DNA of 33,367 nucleotides from contig JAVBOJ010000131.1 of NCBI GenBank assembly GCA_031550755.1, positions 1-33,367 on the forward strand. Direction: 5' to 3'. The DNA is from JAVBOJ01 sp031550755 (GTDB taxonomy: Bacteria > Bacillota > Clostridia > Oscillospirales > UBA929). Of this stretch, positions 7,671 to 17,028 are shown piece after piece. Positions within the stretch are counted from its first letter, which is position 1. Each line of letters opens with the position of its first letter. Both the position numbers and the translations under genes were made by a program. The notes under the pieces were generated by a model. The model searched no databases, was not told the origin of the DNA, and saw only the letters and a program-made list of their open reading frames with translations.

Positions 7671-8366
7671 TTGCTGGAGCATGTGTTTGAAAAGCTGGAA
7701 CGCCTTGTTTTGTTTCGGTTTACCCTGTTCGGCCATGAGATCGAAATCGGCAATACCGTCGTGGTGACCTGGATTGTCATGGGGCTGCTCATCGCCCTTT
7801 CTCTTTTCTTTACGCGCAAGCTCAGCGCCGACAAGCCCGGCAAGCGGCAGGTGATCATCGAATGGCTGGTGCAGACGGTCAACAACCTCTGCAAAAACGC
7901 CATCGGCCACCACGGACGCGCCTTCGTCCCCTTTGTGGGCACCATGCTGCTCTATCTCGGCCTGTCCAACCTCATCGCGCTGTTCAACTTTATTCCGGGG
8001 CTGCATCTCTACCCGCCCACCAAGGACATCAACGTCACCGGCACGCTGGCCGTCATGAGCATCGTCGTGGTCATCTACGCGTCCTTCCGGTACAAGGGCT
8101 TCAAGGGCTGGGCCAAGAGCCTCGTCCAGCCGATGCCGGTCATGGCGCCGTTCAAGATCATGGAATACGCCACCAAGCCGCTCTCGCTCTGCCTGCGGCT
8201 GTTCGGCAACATCCTCGCGGCGTTTCTCATCATGGAGATTATCCTGGCCTTTCTGCCGCCGGTCGCCGCGCCGTTTTCCGCCTACTTCGACATCTTTGAC
8301 GGCGTCCTGCAAGCCTTTATTTTTGTGTATCTGACCACCCTCTACATCGGCGAAGCGGTGGAATGA
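7671..8366 (+). CDS. atpB: F1Fo ATP synthase subunit a
   Basis: A 231-residue polytopic Fo subunit a, which forms the proton half-channels beside the c ring in the cytoplasmic membrane. Five to six hydrophobic spans are visible. The essential arginine is R176 in S-L-C-L-R-L-F-G-N, the most conserved motif of the family, and SNLIALF lies about residues 99-105. It starts with TTG behind a strong ribosome binding site. It is the first gene of a complete atpBEFHAGDC operon; no atpI-like gene precedes it, and the divergent upstream neighbour is a sensor kinase. Confidence 0.97.
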   Translation: MLEHVFEKLERLVLFRFTLFGHEIEIGNTVVVTWIVMGLLIALSLFFTRKLSADKPGKRQVIIEWLVQTVNNLCKNAIGHHGRAFVPFVGTMLLYLGLSNLIALFNFIPGLHLYPPTKDINVTGTLAVMSIVVVIYASFRYKGFKGWAKSLVQPMPVMAPFKIMEYATKPLSLCLRLFGNILAAFLIMEIILAFLPPVAAPFSAYFDIFDGVLQAFIFVYLTTLYIGEAVE

Positions 8367-8403
8367 TCGTAATATGGATTGAAATTATTGGGAGGTAACA
8401 GTT

Positions 8404-8622
8404 ATGTCAATGGCAGCACTTGGAGCGGCAATCGCGGTTCTCACCAGTATAGGAGCCGCCCTCGGCGTCGGCATCTCGGCCGGCAAGGGCGCCGAAGCCA
8501 TCGCCCGGCAACCCGAAAAAGAAAGCTCGATCCGCAGCCTGTCCTTCCTCGGCATGGTGCTGGCCGAAGCCTGCGCCATTTACGGCCTGCTGGTCGCGCT
8601 GATGCTGTTCTCGAAGATATAA
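8404..8622 (+). CDS. atpE: F1Fo ATP synthase subunit c
   Basis: A 72-residue two-helix hairpin that forms the rotor ring. The polar loop A-R-Q-P-E lies at residues 34-38, and the ion-binding carboxylate is E55 in V-L-A-E-A-C-A-I-Y. In Na+-type rings such as Ilyobacter, a Gln in helix 1 and a Ser next to the Glu are needed. By alignment on the RQPE loop these positions are Val22 and Ala56 here, so H+ coupling is more likely, although the Tyr at 60 is kept. A clear ribosome binding site (GGGAGG) precedes the ATG. Confidence 0.97.
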   Translation: MSMAALGAAIAVLTSIGAALGVGISAGKGAEAIARQPEKESSIRSLSFLGMVLAEACAIYGLLVALMLFSKI

Positions 8623-8632
8623 GAGGCGGCGT

Positions 8633-9127
8633 ATGAATCTGCTCAACTTTTATATCCCCGAATGGTTCTTCGTCGCCTTCAGCCTTGTTGTGCTGATTCT
8701 GGTGCTGCGGAAGATCCTCTGGGGCCGGGTCAACAAAATCCTTGACCAGCGGCAGACAAGGATTGAGACGGCGCTGCGCGACGCCGACGCCATCGAGGCC
8801 GAAAAGAAACAGATGGAAGCCCGGCGCACCGAGCTCGACACCGAGCTGGATCGGGTCACCGCCGAGCAGATGAAGGGCGCGCGCGTCCGCGCCGGCAAGG
8901 AATACGACCGGATTGTCGCCGAGGCCGAGGAAAAGGCCCGCGCCATCCTGACCACGGCGCGTACCCAGGCCGGGCGCGAACGCGACCGCATCGTGCGCGA
9001 CGCCCGTGCCGAAATGGTGGCCGCCGCGCTGACCGCCGCCGGCGTTCTCATCGGGGAGCGCATGGACGGCGACGCCAACGAACGCTTTATCGAATCCGTC
9101 CTGTTCCGGGAAGGCGGCCGCACATGA
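8633..9127 (+). CDS. atpF: F1Fo ATP synthase subunit b
   Basis: A 164-residue peripheral-stalk subunit. One N-terminal membrane span (about residues 10-28) is followed by a long charged, Ala/Glu/Arg-rich helix that dimerises and reaches up to F1. Length fits the family. The gene starts 10 bases after atpE, and its end overlaps the start of atpH by four bases (ATGA), so b and delta are translationally coupled. Confidence 0.96.
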   Translation: MNLLNFYIPEWFFVAFSLVVLILVLRKILWGRVNKILDQRQTRIETALRDADAIEAEKKQMEARRTELDTELDRVTAEQMKGARVRAGKEYDRIVAEAEEKARAILTTARTQAGRERDRIVRDARAEMVAAALTAAGVLIGERMDGDANERFIESVLFREGGRT

Positions 9128-9660
9128 GCGCGCCCGAAGCGCGACTGGCGCGCGCCCTGCTCAAAGCCGCCGCGGCGCAGGGACAAATCGAGCGGGTGCT
9201 CGAGGAGCTGAAAGCCGTACAGGAGCCGCTGTTGACCCACGGGGCGTTTTTCCGCAATCCCACCGTCCCGTCGGCGCGGCAGGAGCCCATCCTGCGCGAT
9301 GTGCTGGCCGGACAGGTCTCGGCGCTGACGCTGGAGTTTTTGTGTCTGCTGGTGCGCCGGCGGAAAATGAAGGCGCTGCCGGCCATTGTCCGGCGGTACG
9401 CCGACCTCGCCGCCCGCGAAACGGCGGCCATGGAGGTGCTGCTGCGCATTCCGTACGCGCCGCCGCCCGCCATGCTGGACTCGTTGCGGGGCTATTTCGT
9501 CCGGCGGGGGCTGGTGCCCGCCGCCCAGCAAGAAAGGATCCCGGTGCGCGTTGTCATTGACAAGCGGCTGATCGCCGGTTTTGTCGCCGAATGCGGCAGT
9601 CTGGTTCTGGATCATTCACTTCGGTCACGGATGGACGGGCTTTTGCCCGCCGGCCGGTAA
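9124..9660 (+). CDS. atpH: F1Fo ATP synthase subunit delta
   Basis: A 178-residue delta subunit that joins the peripheral stalk to the top of F1. The N-terminal helical domain carries A-R-L-A-R-A-L-L-K-A near the start and the F-F-R-N-P motif (about 43-47). The C-terminal part has the conserved pattern around residues 145-170 (DKRLIAGF...G-S-L-V-L-D-H-S-L) ending in a short Leu-rich tail. It lies between atpF (4-base overlap) and atpA (11-base gap) as in most bacteria. Confidence 0.95.
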   Translation: MSAPEARLARALLKAAAAQGQIERVLEELKAVQEPLLTHGAFFRNPTVPSARQEPILRDVLAGQVSALTLEFLCLLVRRRKMKALPAIVRRYADLAARETAAMEVLLRIPYAPPPAMLDSLRGYFVRRGLVPAAQQERIPVRVVIDKRLIAGFVAECGSLVLDHSLRSRMDGLLPAGR

Positions 9661-9671
9661 GGAGAATGCAT

Positions 9672-11195
9672 ATGTCGATCAATACGGGAGAGCTCAGCAG
9701 GCTGCTGCTGGAAAAATTGGAGCAAAGCGACAACACGCGCGATCTGGCCGAGGTCGGCTCGGTCATCCAGATCGGCGACGGCATCGCCCGCGTCTACGGG
9801 CTGGACGGCTGCATGAGCGGCGAGCTGCTGGAGTTTGAGGGCGGCGATATGGGCATGGCGCTCAACCTGGAGGAGGACAATGTCGGCTGTGTGCTGTTTT
9901 CCTCCGGTGTCAACGTCCGCGAGGGCTCGCAGGTGCGCCGCACCGGCAAAACCACCCAGGTGCCGGTCGGCCGCGCCCTGCTGGGCCGGGTGGTCAATCC
10001 GCTGGCGCGTCCGCTGGACGGCGGCCCCGAAATCGTCACCGACAAGACCCGCCCCGTCGAGGCGCTGGCCTCCGGCGTCACCGAGCGCCAGCCGGTCAGC
10101 GTGCCGCTGCAAACCGGGCTGGTGTCGCTGGACGCCATGGTGCCCATCGGGCGCGGACAGCGCCAGCTCATCATCGGCGACCGCCAAACCGGCAAGACCG
10201 CCGTCGCCGTGGACACCATCATCAACCAGAAGGACAAGGACGTGCTGTGCATCTATGTCGCCATCGGGCAGAAGGCGTCCCTTGTCGCGTCGATTGTCAG
10301 CACCCTGAGCCGCCACGGCGCGATGGACAATACCATTGTCGTGGCGTCCACCTCCTCCGATCCCGCGCCGCTCCAGTTCCTCGCGCCATACGCTGCCTGC
10401 GCCATGGCCGAGGAGTTTATGTACAACGAGCACAAGGACGTCCTTATCGTCTATGACGATCTGAGCAAGCACGCCGTGGCCTATCGCACCATGTCGCTAC
10501 TGCTCAAGCGGCCGCCCGGCCGCGAGGCCTATCCCGGCGACGTGTTTTATCTGCATTCCCGGCTGCTCGAGCGCGCCGCGCGCCTGTCGGACAAGCTGGG
10601 CGGCGGCTCCATTACCGCCCTGCCCATCATTGAGACGCTGGCCGGCGACATCTCGGCCTATATTCCCACGAACGTCATTTCCATCACCGACGGGCAGATT
10701 TTTTTGGAGTCCGAGCTGTTTTTCTCCGGGTTCCGCCCGGCGGTCAACGTGGGGCTTTCGGTGTCGCGCGTCGGCAGCGCCGCCCAGACCAAGGCGATGA
10801 AAAAAGTGGCCTCCTCCCTGCGCATCGAGCTGGCGCAGTACCGGGAATTGCAGGTCTTTTCCCAGCTCGGCTCGGATCTTGACGCCGCCACCCAGACACG
10901 CCTGAACAAGGGCGCGCGGCTGATGGATTCGCTCAAGCAGCCGCAGTATTCGCCCATGGCGATGGAGGAGCAGGTGGTCATCCTGTTCTGCGCCAAGAAC
11001 GATTACCTCGACGGCATCGAGTTTTTCGACGTCGCGCGGTTCAACGCCGGTTTGCTGACCCATGTCAGGGAGACCGCGCCGGACATCCTCGCCGCCATTC
11101 GCGCGTCGGGGGATTTTACCGCCGAGACCGAGGAGAAGCTCCGCGCCGCCGCCGACGCGTACAAACGGGAGTTTAAGGCGTCCGCGCCGCAGTAA
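9672..11195 (+). CDS. atpA: F1Fo ATP synthase subunit alpha
   Basis: A 507-residue regulatory F1 subunit that binds nucleotide without rapid turnover. The P-loop is G-D-R-Q-T-G-K-T (169-176), a Walker B-like L-I-V-Y-D-D-L follows, and the arginine-finger motif V-S-R-V-G-S-A-A-Q is present. Length matches the family. ATG at 9672 was chosen because AAGGAG lies 7 bases upstream and the N-terminus matches other alpha subunits; an earlier in-frame start at 9591 would overlap atpH. A 282-base gap filled with repeats separates it from atpG. Confidence 0.98.
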   Translation: MSINTGELSRLLLEKLEQSDNTRDLAEVGSVIQIGDGIARVYGLDGCMSGELLEFEGGDMGMALNLEEDNVGCVLFSSGVNVREGSQVRRTGKTTQVPVGRALLGRVVNPLARPLDGGPEIVTDKTRPVEALASGVTERQPVSVPLQTGLVSLDAMVPIGRGQRQLIIGDRQTGKTAVAVDTIINQKDKDVLCIYVAIGQKASLVASIVSTLSRHGAMDNTIVVASTSSDPAPLQFLAPYAACAMAEEFMYNEHKDVLIVYDDLSKHAVAYRTMSLLLKRPPGREAYPGDVFYLHSRLLERAARLSDKLGGGSITALPIIETLAGDISAYIPTNVISITDGQIFLESELFFSGFRPAVNVGLSVSRVGSAAQTKAMKKVASSLRIELAQYRELQVFSQLGSDLDAATQTRLNKGARLMDSLKQPQYSPMAMEEQVVILFCAKNDYLDGIEFFDVARFNAGLLTHVRETAPDILAAIRASGDFTAETEEKLRAAADAYKREFKASAPQ

Positions 11196-11216
11196 ACGTT
11201 TTTTCTTTTCTATTAG

Positions 11217-11368
11217 GACGGGGGCGTCACTTTCTTTGGCCGGGGCAAGGAAAGTGACCAAAGAAACCCCGTCAGGGGGCTCTATCTGCCCCCTGAACCC
11301 CCGGTAATTTCTGGGGAATGTATGGCCCCGTTTCGGTCTGCGCCCCTCCGGGTCTCGCCGAAACGGGT
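11217..11368 (+). repeat. Structured interspersed repeat, copy A, inside the atp operon
   Basis: This segment matches 27088-27238 over its whole length with many substitutions and small gaps. Three stem-loops can be drawn: GTCACTTTC with GAAAGTGAC, CAGGGGG with CCCCCTG around a CTCTATC loop, and CCGTTTCGG with CCGAAACGG. The first two stems carry compensatory changes relative to the other copy. It lies between atpA and atpG and should be transcribed with them. Together with the ATCTGTT repeat at 11413 it fills the otherwise gene-free interval 11196-11477. Confidence 0.85.
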
Positions 11369-11412
11369 GGGGGAATGAGGACAACAACGGTAGGCATACG
11401 CCGGGCGAATGC

Positions 11413-11457
11413 CCCCGCGTTCCTATCTGTTATCTGTTATCCATTCTCTGTTATCTC
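11413..11457 (+). repeat. ATCTGTT-type interspersed repeat, copy 1
   Basis: A run beginning CCCGCGTTCCTATCTG and continuing with ATCTGTT units, closely related to the copies at 29434 (inverted), 30457 and 32326. It ends 20 bases before the atpG start codon, just upstream of the AGGGGGT ribosome binding site. Confidence 0.8.
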
Positions 11458-11477
11458 ACCGTCAGGGGGTCTGCCCG

Positions 11478-12344
11478 ATGAACAATACCGCCGCCATTTT
11501 GAGCCGGATCAAGAGCATCCGCCAGACCGTGCAGATCTCCAACGCCCAGAAGCTGATTGCCGCCGCCCGCATCGGGCGCGCCAAGCGGATGCTGGCCGAC
11601 GCCGCGCCCTATCACGAGCGCATCCGCAGCAGCATCGCCGGGGTGCTGACCCTTTGTCCCGAGGCGGCCAGCCGGTATCTGGACAAAACCGGCATGACGC
11701 CCAGCCGGCGCGGTCTGCTGGTCATCACCTCGGACAAGGGGCTGGCCGGCGGATACAACAGCAATGTGGTCAAGACGGTCGAGCAGTCGATGAAGGACGC
11801 GCCCGCGTCCCGGCTGATCGTGCTGGGCAACGTCGGCCGCAACCATTTTACCCAAAAGGGCTATGACGTGCTCGAGCCGCCGGCGCTGGCCTATGAGCCG
11901 CCGACGCTGTTCGCCGCCCGCGAGCTGGCCGAGCAGATTTTCCAGATGTTCGACGAGGGTCAGGTGGACGCCTTCGACATCGCCTACACGCATTTTCGCT
12001 CGACTGTGCGCCTCCAGCCCACGGAATCGCGGCTGTTTCCCCTGAAGCCGCAGGTGTTCGGGGATCCGCCCGTCCCGCTGCGGCAGGCCGCGTTTGAGCC
12101 CAGCCCGGACGCCGTGCTGGAAACCCTGATTGTCAAGTATCTCAAGGGCTTTATTTACGGCTGCCTGATCCACGCGTGGGCCAGCGAGCTGGCGTCCCGC
12201 GTGACGGCCATGGACAACGCCATCCGCAACGGACGGGACATGCTCGACGCGCTGCTGCTGGTGTACAACCATGCCCGTCAGGCCATGATTACCCAGGAAA
12301 TTACCGAGATCGTGGCCGGCGCGGCCTCGATGAACGAAGAATAA
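11478..12344 (+). CDS. atpG: F1Fo ATP synthase subunit gamma
   Basis: A 288-residue central-stalk subunit, normal in length. The N-terminal helix has I-K-S-I-R-Q-T-V-Q-I and A-Q-K-L-I-A-A-A-R (residues about 11-33), and the C-terminal helix has the conserved R-Q-A-M-I-T-Q-E-I-T-E-I. SDKGLAGGYNSN (about 90-101) is the usual gamma motif. ATG at 11478 follows AGGGGGT by 7 bases; upstream in-frame codons are repeat DNA, not protein. The repeats between atpA and atpG might affect stoichiometry, but atpG itself looks intact. Confidence 0.96.
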   Translation: MNNTAAILSRIKSIRQTVQISNAQKLIAAARIGRAKRMLADAAPYHERIRSSIAGVLTLCPEAASRYLDKTGMTPSRRGLLVITSDKGLAGGYNSNVVKTVEQSMKDAPASRLIVLGNVGRNHFTQKGYDVLEPPALAYEPPTLFAARELAEQIFQMFDEGQVDAFDIAYTHFRSTVRLQPTESRLFPLKPQVFGDPPVPLRQAAFEPSPDAVLETLIVKYLKGFIYGCLIHAWASELASRVTAMDNAIRNGRDMLDALLLVYNHARQAMITQEITEIVAGAASMNEE

Positions 12345-12362
12345 GAAAGGCGGTCGGACGCT

Positions 12363-13766
<1,404 letters not shown>

Positions 13767-13782
13767 CGGGAGGGAGACGCCG

Positions 13783-14193
13783 ATGCCCGAGACGTTTGAA
13801 CTCGTGATTTTGACCCCGGACAAGCGCTTTTTGTCCGCCCGCGCACAGGAGGTCACCTTCGGCACCGAGGAGGGACGGCTGGGCGTCATGGCGGGGCATA
13901 TGCCGGTCGTGGCCGCCGTCACCGAGGGCACGCTGGAAATTCTCGTGGACGGGGTGTGGAAGACCGCCGCCGTGGGGCGCGGCTTTGCCGACATCGGCGG
14001 GGAGCTGGCCGAGTTTTTTGTCGATACCGCCGAATGGTCGGAGGATATCGACGTGGCACGCGCCCGCGACGCCCTTCAGCGTGCCGAGCTGCGCATGAAA
14101 AGCGAGCTCAGCCGCATCGAATATGTGCGCACCAAGGCGGCCATCGCCCGTGCGCTGGCGCGGCTCAAGGCCGCGCAGGGAGACAAGCCCTGA
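13783..14193 (+). CDS. atpC: F1Fo ATP synthase subunit epsilon
   Basis: A 136-residue epsilon subunit of the F1 central stalk. The N-terminal beta sandwich (1-85) shows the family pattern F-E-L-V-I-L-T-P-D-K-R-F and G-R-L-G-V-M-A-G-H. The C-terminal helical hairpin (about 90-133), which can inhibit ATP hydrolysis, is present and rich in Ala and Arg. GGGAGGGAG precedes the ATG. It closes the atp operon, and motA follows after 36 bases without a terminator. Confidence 0.95.
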   Translation: MPETFELVILTPDKRFLSARAQEVTFGTEEGRLGVMAGHMPVVAAVTEGTLEILVDGVWKTAAVGRGFADIGGELAEFFVDTAEWSEDIDVARARDALQRAELRMKSELSRIEYVRTKAAIARALARLKAAQGDKP

Positions 14194-14229
14194 ATTTTTG
14201 ATTGAAACCTTTGAAAAGGCGGTCGATGT

Positions 14230-15015
14230 ATGGAAACCAGTACCTTAATAGGGATGATCCTTGCGATCGTCGGACTGCTGGGCGGCATGGTCTTCAAAGG
14301 CGTGCCCTTCTCCGCCCTCGCCAATCCCGCGGCCATTTTTATCATCCTGATCGGCACCGCCGGCGCCGTCATGAACGCCTTCCCCGGCAAGGACGCCGCC
14401 AAGATCGGCAAGCTGTTTAAAAATGTGTTCACCAAAACAAAAACGCCGTATACCAACGAGGAGATCATCAACCTGCTGACCGACTTCGCCCAATTGGCCC
14501 GCAAGGAAGGTCTGCTGGCGCTGGAAAAGCAGATCAAGGAGGTCAATGATCCCTTCCTCCAGCGCGGTTTGGCCATGATTACCATGGGGCAAAACAGCGA
14601 GGTCATCGAGGATACGCTGGCGGAGGATCTCGAGGCCATGGAGGCGCGGCATCAGGCCAACGCCAGCGTGTTTACCCAGGCCGGCACTTACGCGCCCACG
14701 CTGGGCGTGCTGGGCGCGGTCATCGGGCTCATCGCCGCGCTGGCCAACATGGCCGATCAGGAGGCGCTGGGGCACGCCATTTCGGCCGCCTTTATCGCCA
14801 CGGTGTACGGTATTTTCACCGGCTATGTGCTGTGGCATCCGTTTGCCAACAAGCTCAAGCGCAAATCCAAGGAGGAGGCCCTCAACAAGCGCATCATCAT
14901 CGAGGGCATCCTGCTCATCAACGAGGGAATGGCCCCCAATATTATCAAAGAAAAAATGCTGTCCTTTATCTCGGTCGGCGAACGCGCCAAGAGCTTCGCG
15001 GACTTTGAGACCTGA
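14230..15015 (+). CDS. motA: Flagellar motor stator protein MotA
   Basis: A 261-residue stator subunit with four membrane spans (about 5-21, 30-50, 152-172, 185-205). The conserved proline is P156 in Y-A-P-T-L-G-V-L-G-A-V-I-G-L, and the cytoplasmic loop has R91-K-E93-G-L-L-A-L-E, the region that contacts the rotor protein FliG. With MotB it forms an ion channel that drives flagellar rotation. It starts 36 bases after atpC with no visible terminator, so it may be read from the atp promoter. Confidence 0.95.
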   Translation: METSTLIGMILAIVGLLGGMVFKGVPFSALANPAAIFIILIGTAGAVMNAFPGKDAAKIGKLFKNVFTKTKTPYTNEEIINLLTDFAQLARKEGLLALEKQIKEVNDPFLQRGLAMITMGQNSEVIEDTLAEDLEAMEARHQANASVFTQAGTYAPTLGVLGAVIGLIAALANMADQEALGHAISAAFIATVYGIFTGYVLWHPFANKLKRKSKEEALNKRIIIEGILLINEGMAPNIIKEKMLSFISVGERAKSFADFET

Positions 15016-15046
15016 GTGAAAGCGACCCGGAAGGCAGGTGGTCACC

Positions 15047-15844
15047 ATGGCGAAAAAAAGAGGCCATGCCGCGCATGAAGAACATATGGACGAGAGCTGG
15101 CTGATTCCGTACGCCGACCTGCTGACCCTTCTGTTGGCGCTGTTTATTGTCCTGTTCGCCTCGAGCAGTGTGGACAAGGACAAATTCGCCGCCATGGCGC
15201 AGGCGTTTTACAGCGAATTCGGCGGCGCGGGGCTTATGCCCGCCCAGACCGGCGTCCTGCCCGATTTCGCCCCGGGCGGCCCGATGGGGCCGCAGGCCAA
15301 TCCCCCGGACAACGAGGGCGACGAGGAGTACCCCCCCGAGGGCGAGAGCCCGGAGGAAACGGAGTTGCGCAACCTTCGCGGCTTGCAGCAGAGTCTGGAG
15401 GAGTACTTCGACCAGGAGGGGCTCAGCCCGAACGTCAGTATGCATATCGACGAGCGGGGGCTGGTCATCAGTCTGCATGACTCGGTTTTGTTCGCCTCCG
15501 GCAGCGCGGAGATCCGCCCCGAGCACAAGCCCATGCTCATCAAAACCGGGGAGATTGTCAACAAACTGGAAAATTATATCCGCGTGGAGGGGCATACCGA
15601 CGATGTGCCCATTCACAGCGCGCGGTATGACACCAACTGGGAGTTGTCCTCGGTGCGGGCCACCACGGTGGTCAAGCTGTTTATCGCCGAGGCGGCCATT
15701 CCGCCGCAGAAGCTCGTGGCCGTCGGATACGGCGAGTACAGGCCGGTTGCCGGCAACGATACCGCCGAGGGACGCGCCGAAAACCGCCGCGTGGATATCA
15801 TCATTTTGAACAGCAAATTTAACAATCTTGAAAGCGGGTATTGA
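15047..15844 (+). CDS. motB: Flagellar motor stator protein MotB
   Basis: A 265-residue partner of MotA. The single span begins at P21-Y-A-D24-L-L-T-L-L-L; D24 is the ion-carrying aspartate. A Pro/Glu/Asp-rich linker (about 75-105) joins it to a C-terminal OmpA-like peptidoglycan-binding domain with V-E-G-H-T-D-D-V-P and a later E-N-R-R-V-D. ATG at 15047 follows AGGTGG by 5 bases; an in-frame GTG nine bases upstream is less likely. The linker is more acidic than in typical MotB. Confidence 0.95.
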   Translation: MAKKRGHAAHEEHMDESWLIPYADLLTLLLALFIVLFASSSVDKDKFAAMAQAFYSEFGGAGLMPAQTGVLPDFAPGGPMGPQANPPDNEGDEEYPPEGESPEETELRNLRGLQQSLEEYFDQEGLSPNVSMHIDERGLVISLHDSVLFASGSAEIRPEHKPMLIKTGEIVNKLENYIRVEGHTDDVPIHSARYDTNWELSSVRATTVVKLFIAEAAIPPQKLVAVGYGEYRPVAGNDTAEGRAENRRVDIIILNSKFNNLESGY

Positions 15845-15910
15845 CGGGAGGCGCAAAATACAATAAAATAGGACAGGCGACGCCCCTATTCCAGCAAACC
15901 GGAGGACGCG

Positions 15911-16963
15911 ATGAGTATTGATTTGCAGGGATTTCTTGCGCAGATGGCCAGCAATCCCATGATTGCCCTGACCGCTGTGCTGACCTTGGGCGTCATTCTT
16001 GTCAACGGCTGGACGGACGCGCCCAACGCCATTGCCACCTGCGTTTCGACCCGTTCGATGTCCGCCTCGTCCGCCATTTTGATGGCCGCCGTCTTCAACT
16101 TCCTCGGCGTGCTGCTGATGACCCTTGTCAATTCGCAGGTCGCGCTGACCATTTACAACATGGTCGATTTCGGCGCCAAGACAACCGACGCGTCGGTCGC
16201 GCTCTGCGCCGCGCTGTTTGCCATTGTCGTCTGGGCCACCGCCGCGTGGAAGTTCGGTATCCCCACCAGCGAAAGCCACGCCCTCATCGCCGGCCTCTCG
16301 GGCGCGGCCATCGCGCTCAACGGCGGATTTGAGGGCATCTTCCCCGACGAATGGATCAAGGTCATCTACGGCCTCGTGCTGTCCACCTTCCTCGGGTTTT
16401 TTACCGGCTTCGGAGCCACCCGTCTTATTGAATTTTTCTGCCGCCGTACAGACCGCCATAAGTCCGCCGGATTTTTCCGCCGGGCGCAGGTCTTCGGCGG
16501 CGCTTCCATGGCCTTTATGCACGGCGCCCAAGACGGTCAGAAGTTTATGGGCGTCTTTTTGCTGGGCATTTTTCTCGCCGGAGGGCAGCAGGGCGTCACC
16601 GATTTCCAGATTCCCATCTGGCTGATGGTTCTCTGCTCGGCTGTCATGGCGCTGGGCACCTCCATCGGCGGCTACCGGATTATCAAGGCCGTCGGGATGG
16701 ATATGGTCAGACTGCGCCCCTACCAGGGCTTTGCCGCCGATCTCGGCGCGGCCGGCTGTCTGATGCTCTCGTCGCTCACCGGCATTCCCGTCAGCACCAC
16801 CCACACCAAAACCACCGCCATCATGGGGGTCGGCGCGTCCAAACGAATATCCGCCGTCAACTGGGGCGTTGTGCGCGAGATGGGGCTGGCGTGGGTCTTG
16901 ACCTTCCCCGGCTGCGGGCTGTTGGGCTTTGCCATGGCAAAGCTGTTTATGATGCTGTTCTAA
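15911..16963 (+). CDS. pit: PiT-family inorganic phosphate permease
   Basis: A 350-residue polytopic transporter of about ten spans that imports phosphate, normally as a metal-phosphate complex with H+ or Na+. The two inverted family signatures are visible: G-W-T-D-A-P-N-A-I-A-T (about 33-43) and P-V-S-T-T-H-T near residue 295, with a conserved H-G-A-Q-D-G-Q-K segment at about 205-212. ACCGGAGG precedes the ATG. The DUF47 gene directly downstream is the usual PiT accessory partner. The gene follows motB after 66 bases without a clear terminator. Confidence 0.93.
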   Translation: MSIDLQGFLAQMASNPMIALTAVLTLGVILVNGWTDAPNAIATCVSTRSMSASSAILMAAVFNFLGVLLMTLVNSQVALTIYNMVDFGAKTTDASVALCAALFAIVVWATAAWKFGIPTSESHALIAGLSGAAIALNGGFEGIFPDEWIKVIYGLVLSTFLGFFTGFGATRLIEFFCRRTDRHKSAGFFRRAQVFGGASMAFMHGAQDGQKFMGVFLLGIFLAGGQQGVTDFQIPIWLMVLCSAVMALGTSIGGYRIIKAVGMDMVRLRPYQGFAADLGAAGCLMLSSLTGIPVSTTHTKTTAIMGVGASKRISAVNWGVVREMGLAWVLTFPGCGLLGFAMAKLFMMLF

Positions 16964-17028
16964 ACAGACAAAATATTTGATTGCAGAGAAGAAGAAAGAG
17001 GCGGTTCGTCTCCGTCAGGGAGGATTCT

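Noticed and set aside
11318..11866. A 182-codon plus-strand frame overlapping the start of atpG
   Set aside because: It starts in repeat DNA and overlaps atpG in another frame; gamma is clearly the real gene.
14966..16804. A 612-codon open frame on minus opposite motB and pit
   Set aside because: Antisense to two clear genes with good start sites; the composition is that of a shadow frame.
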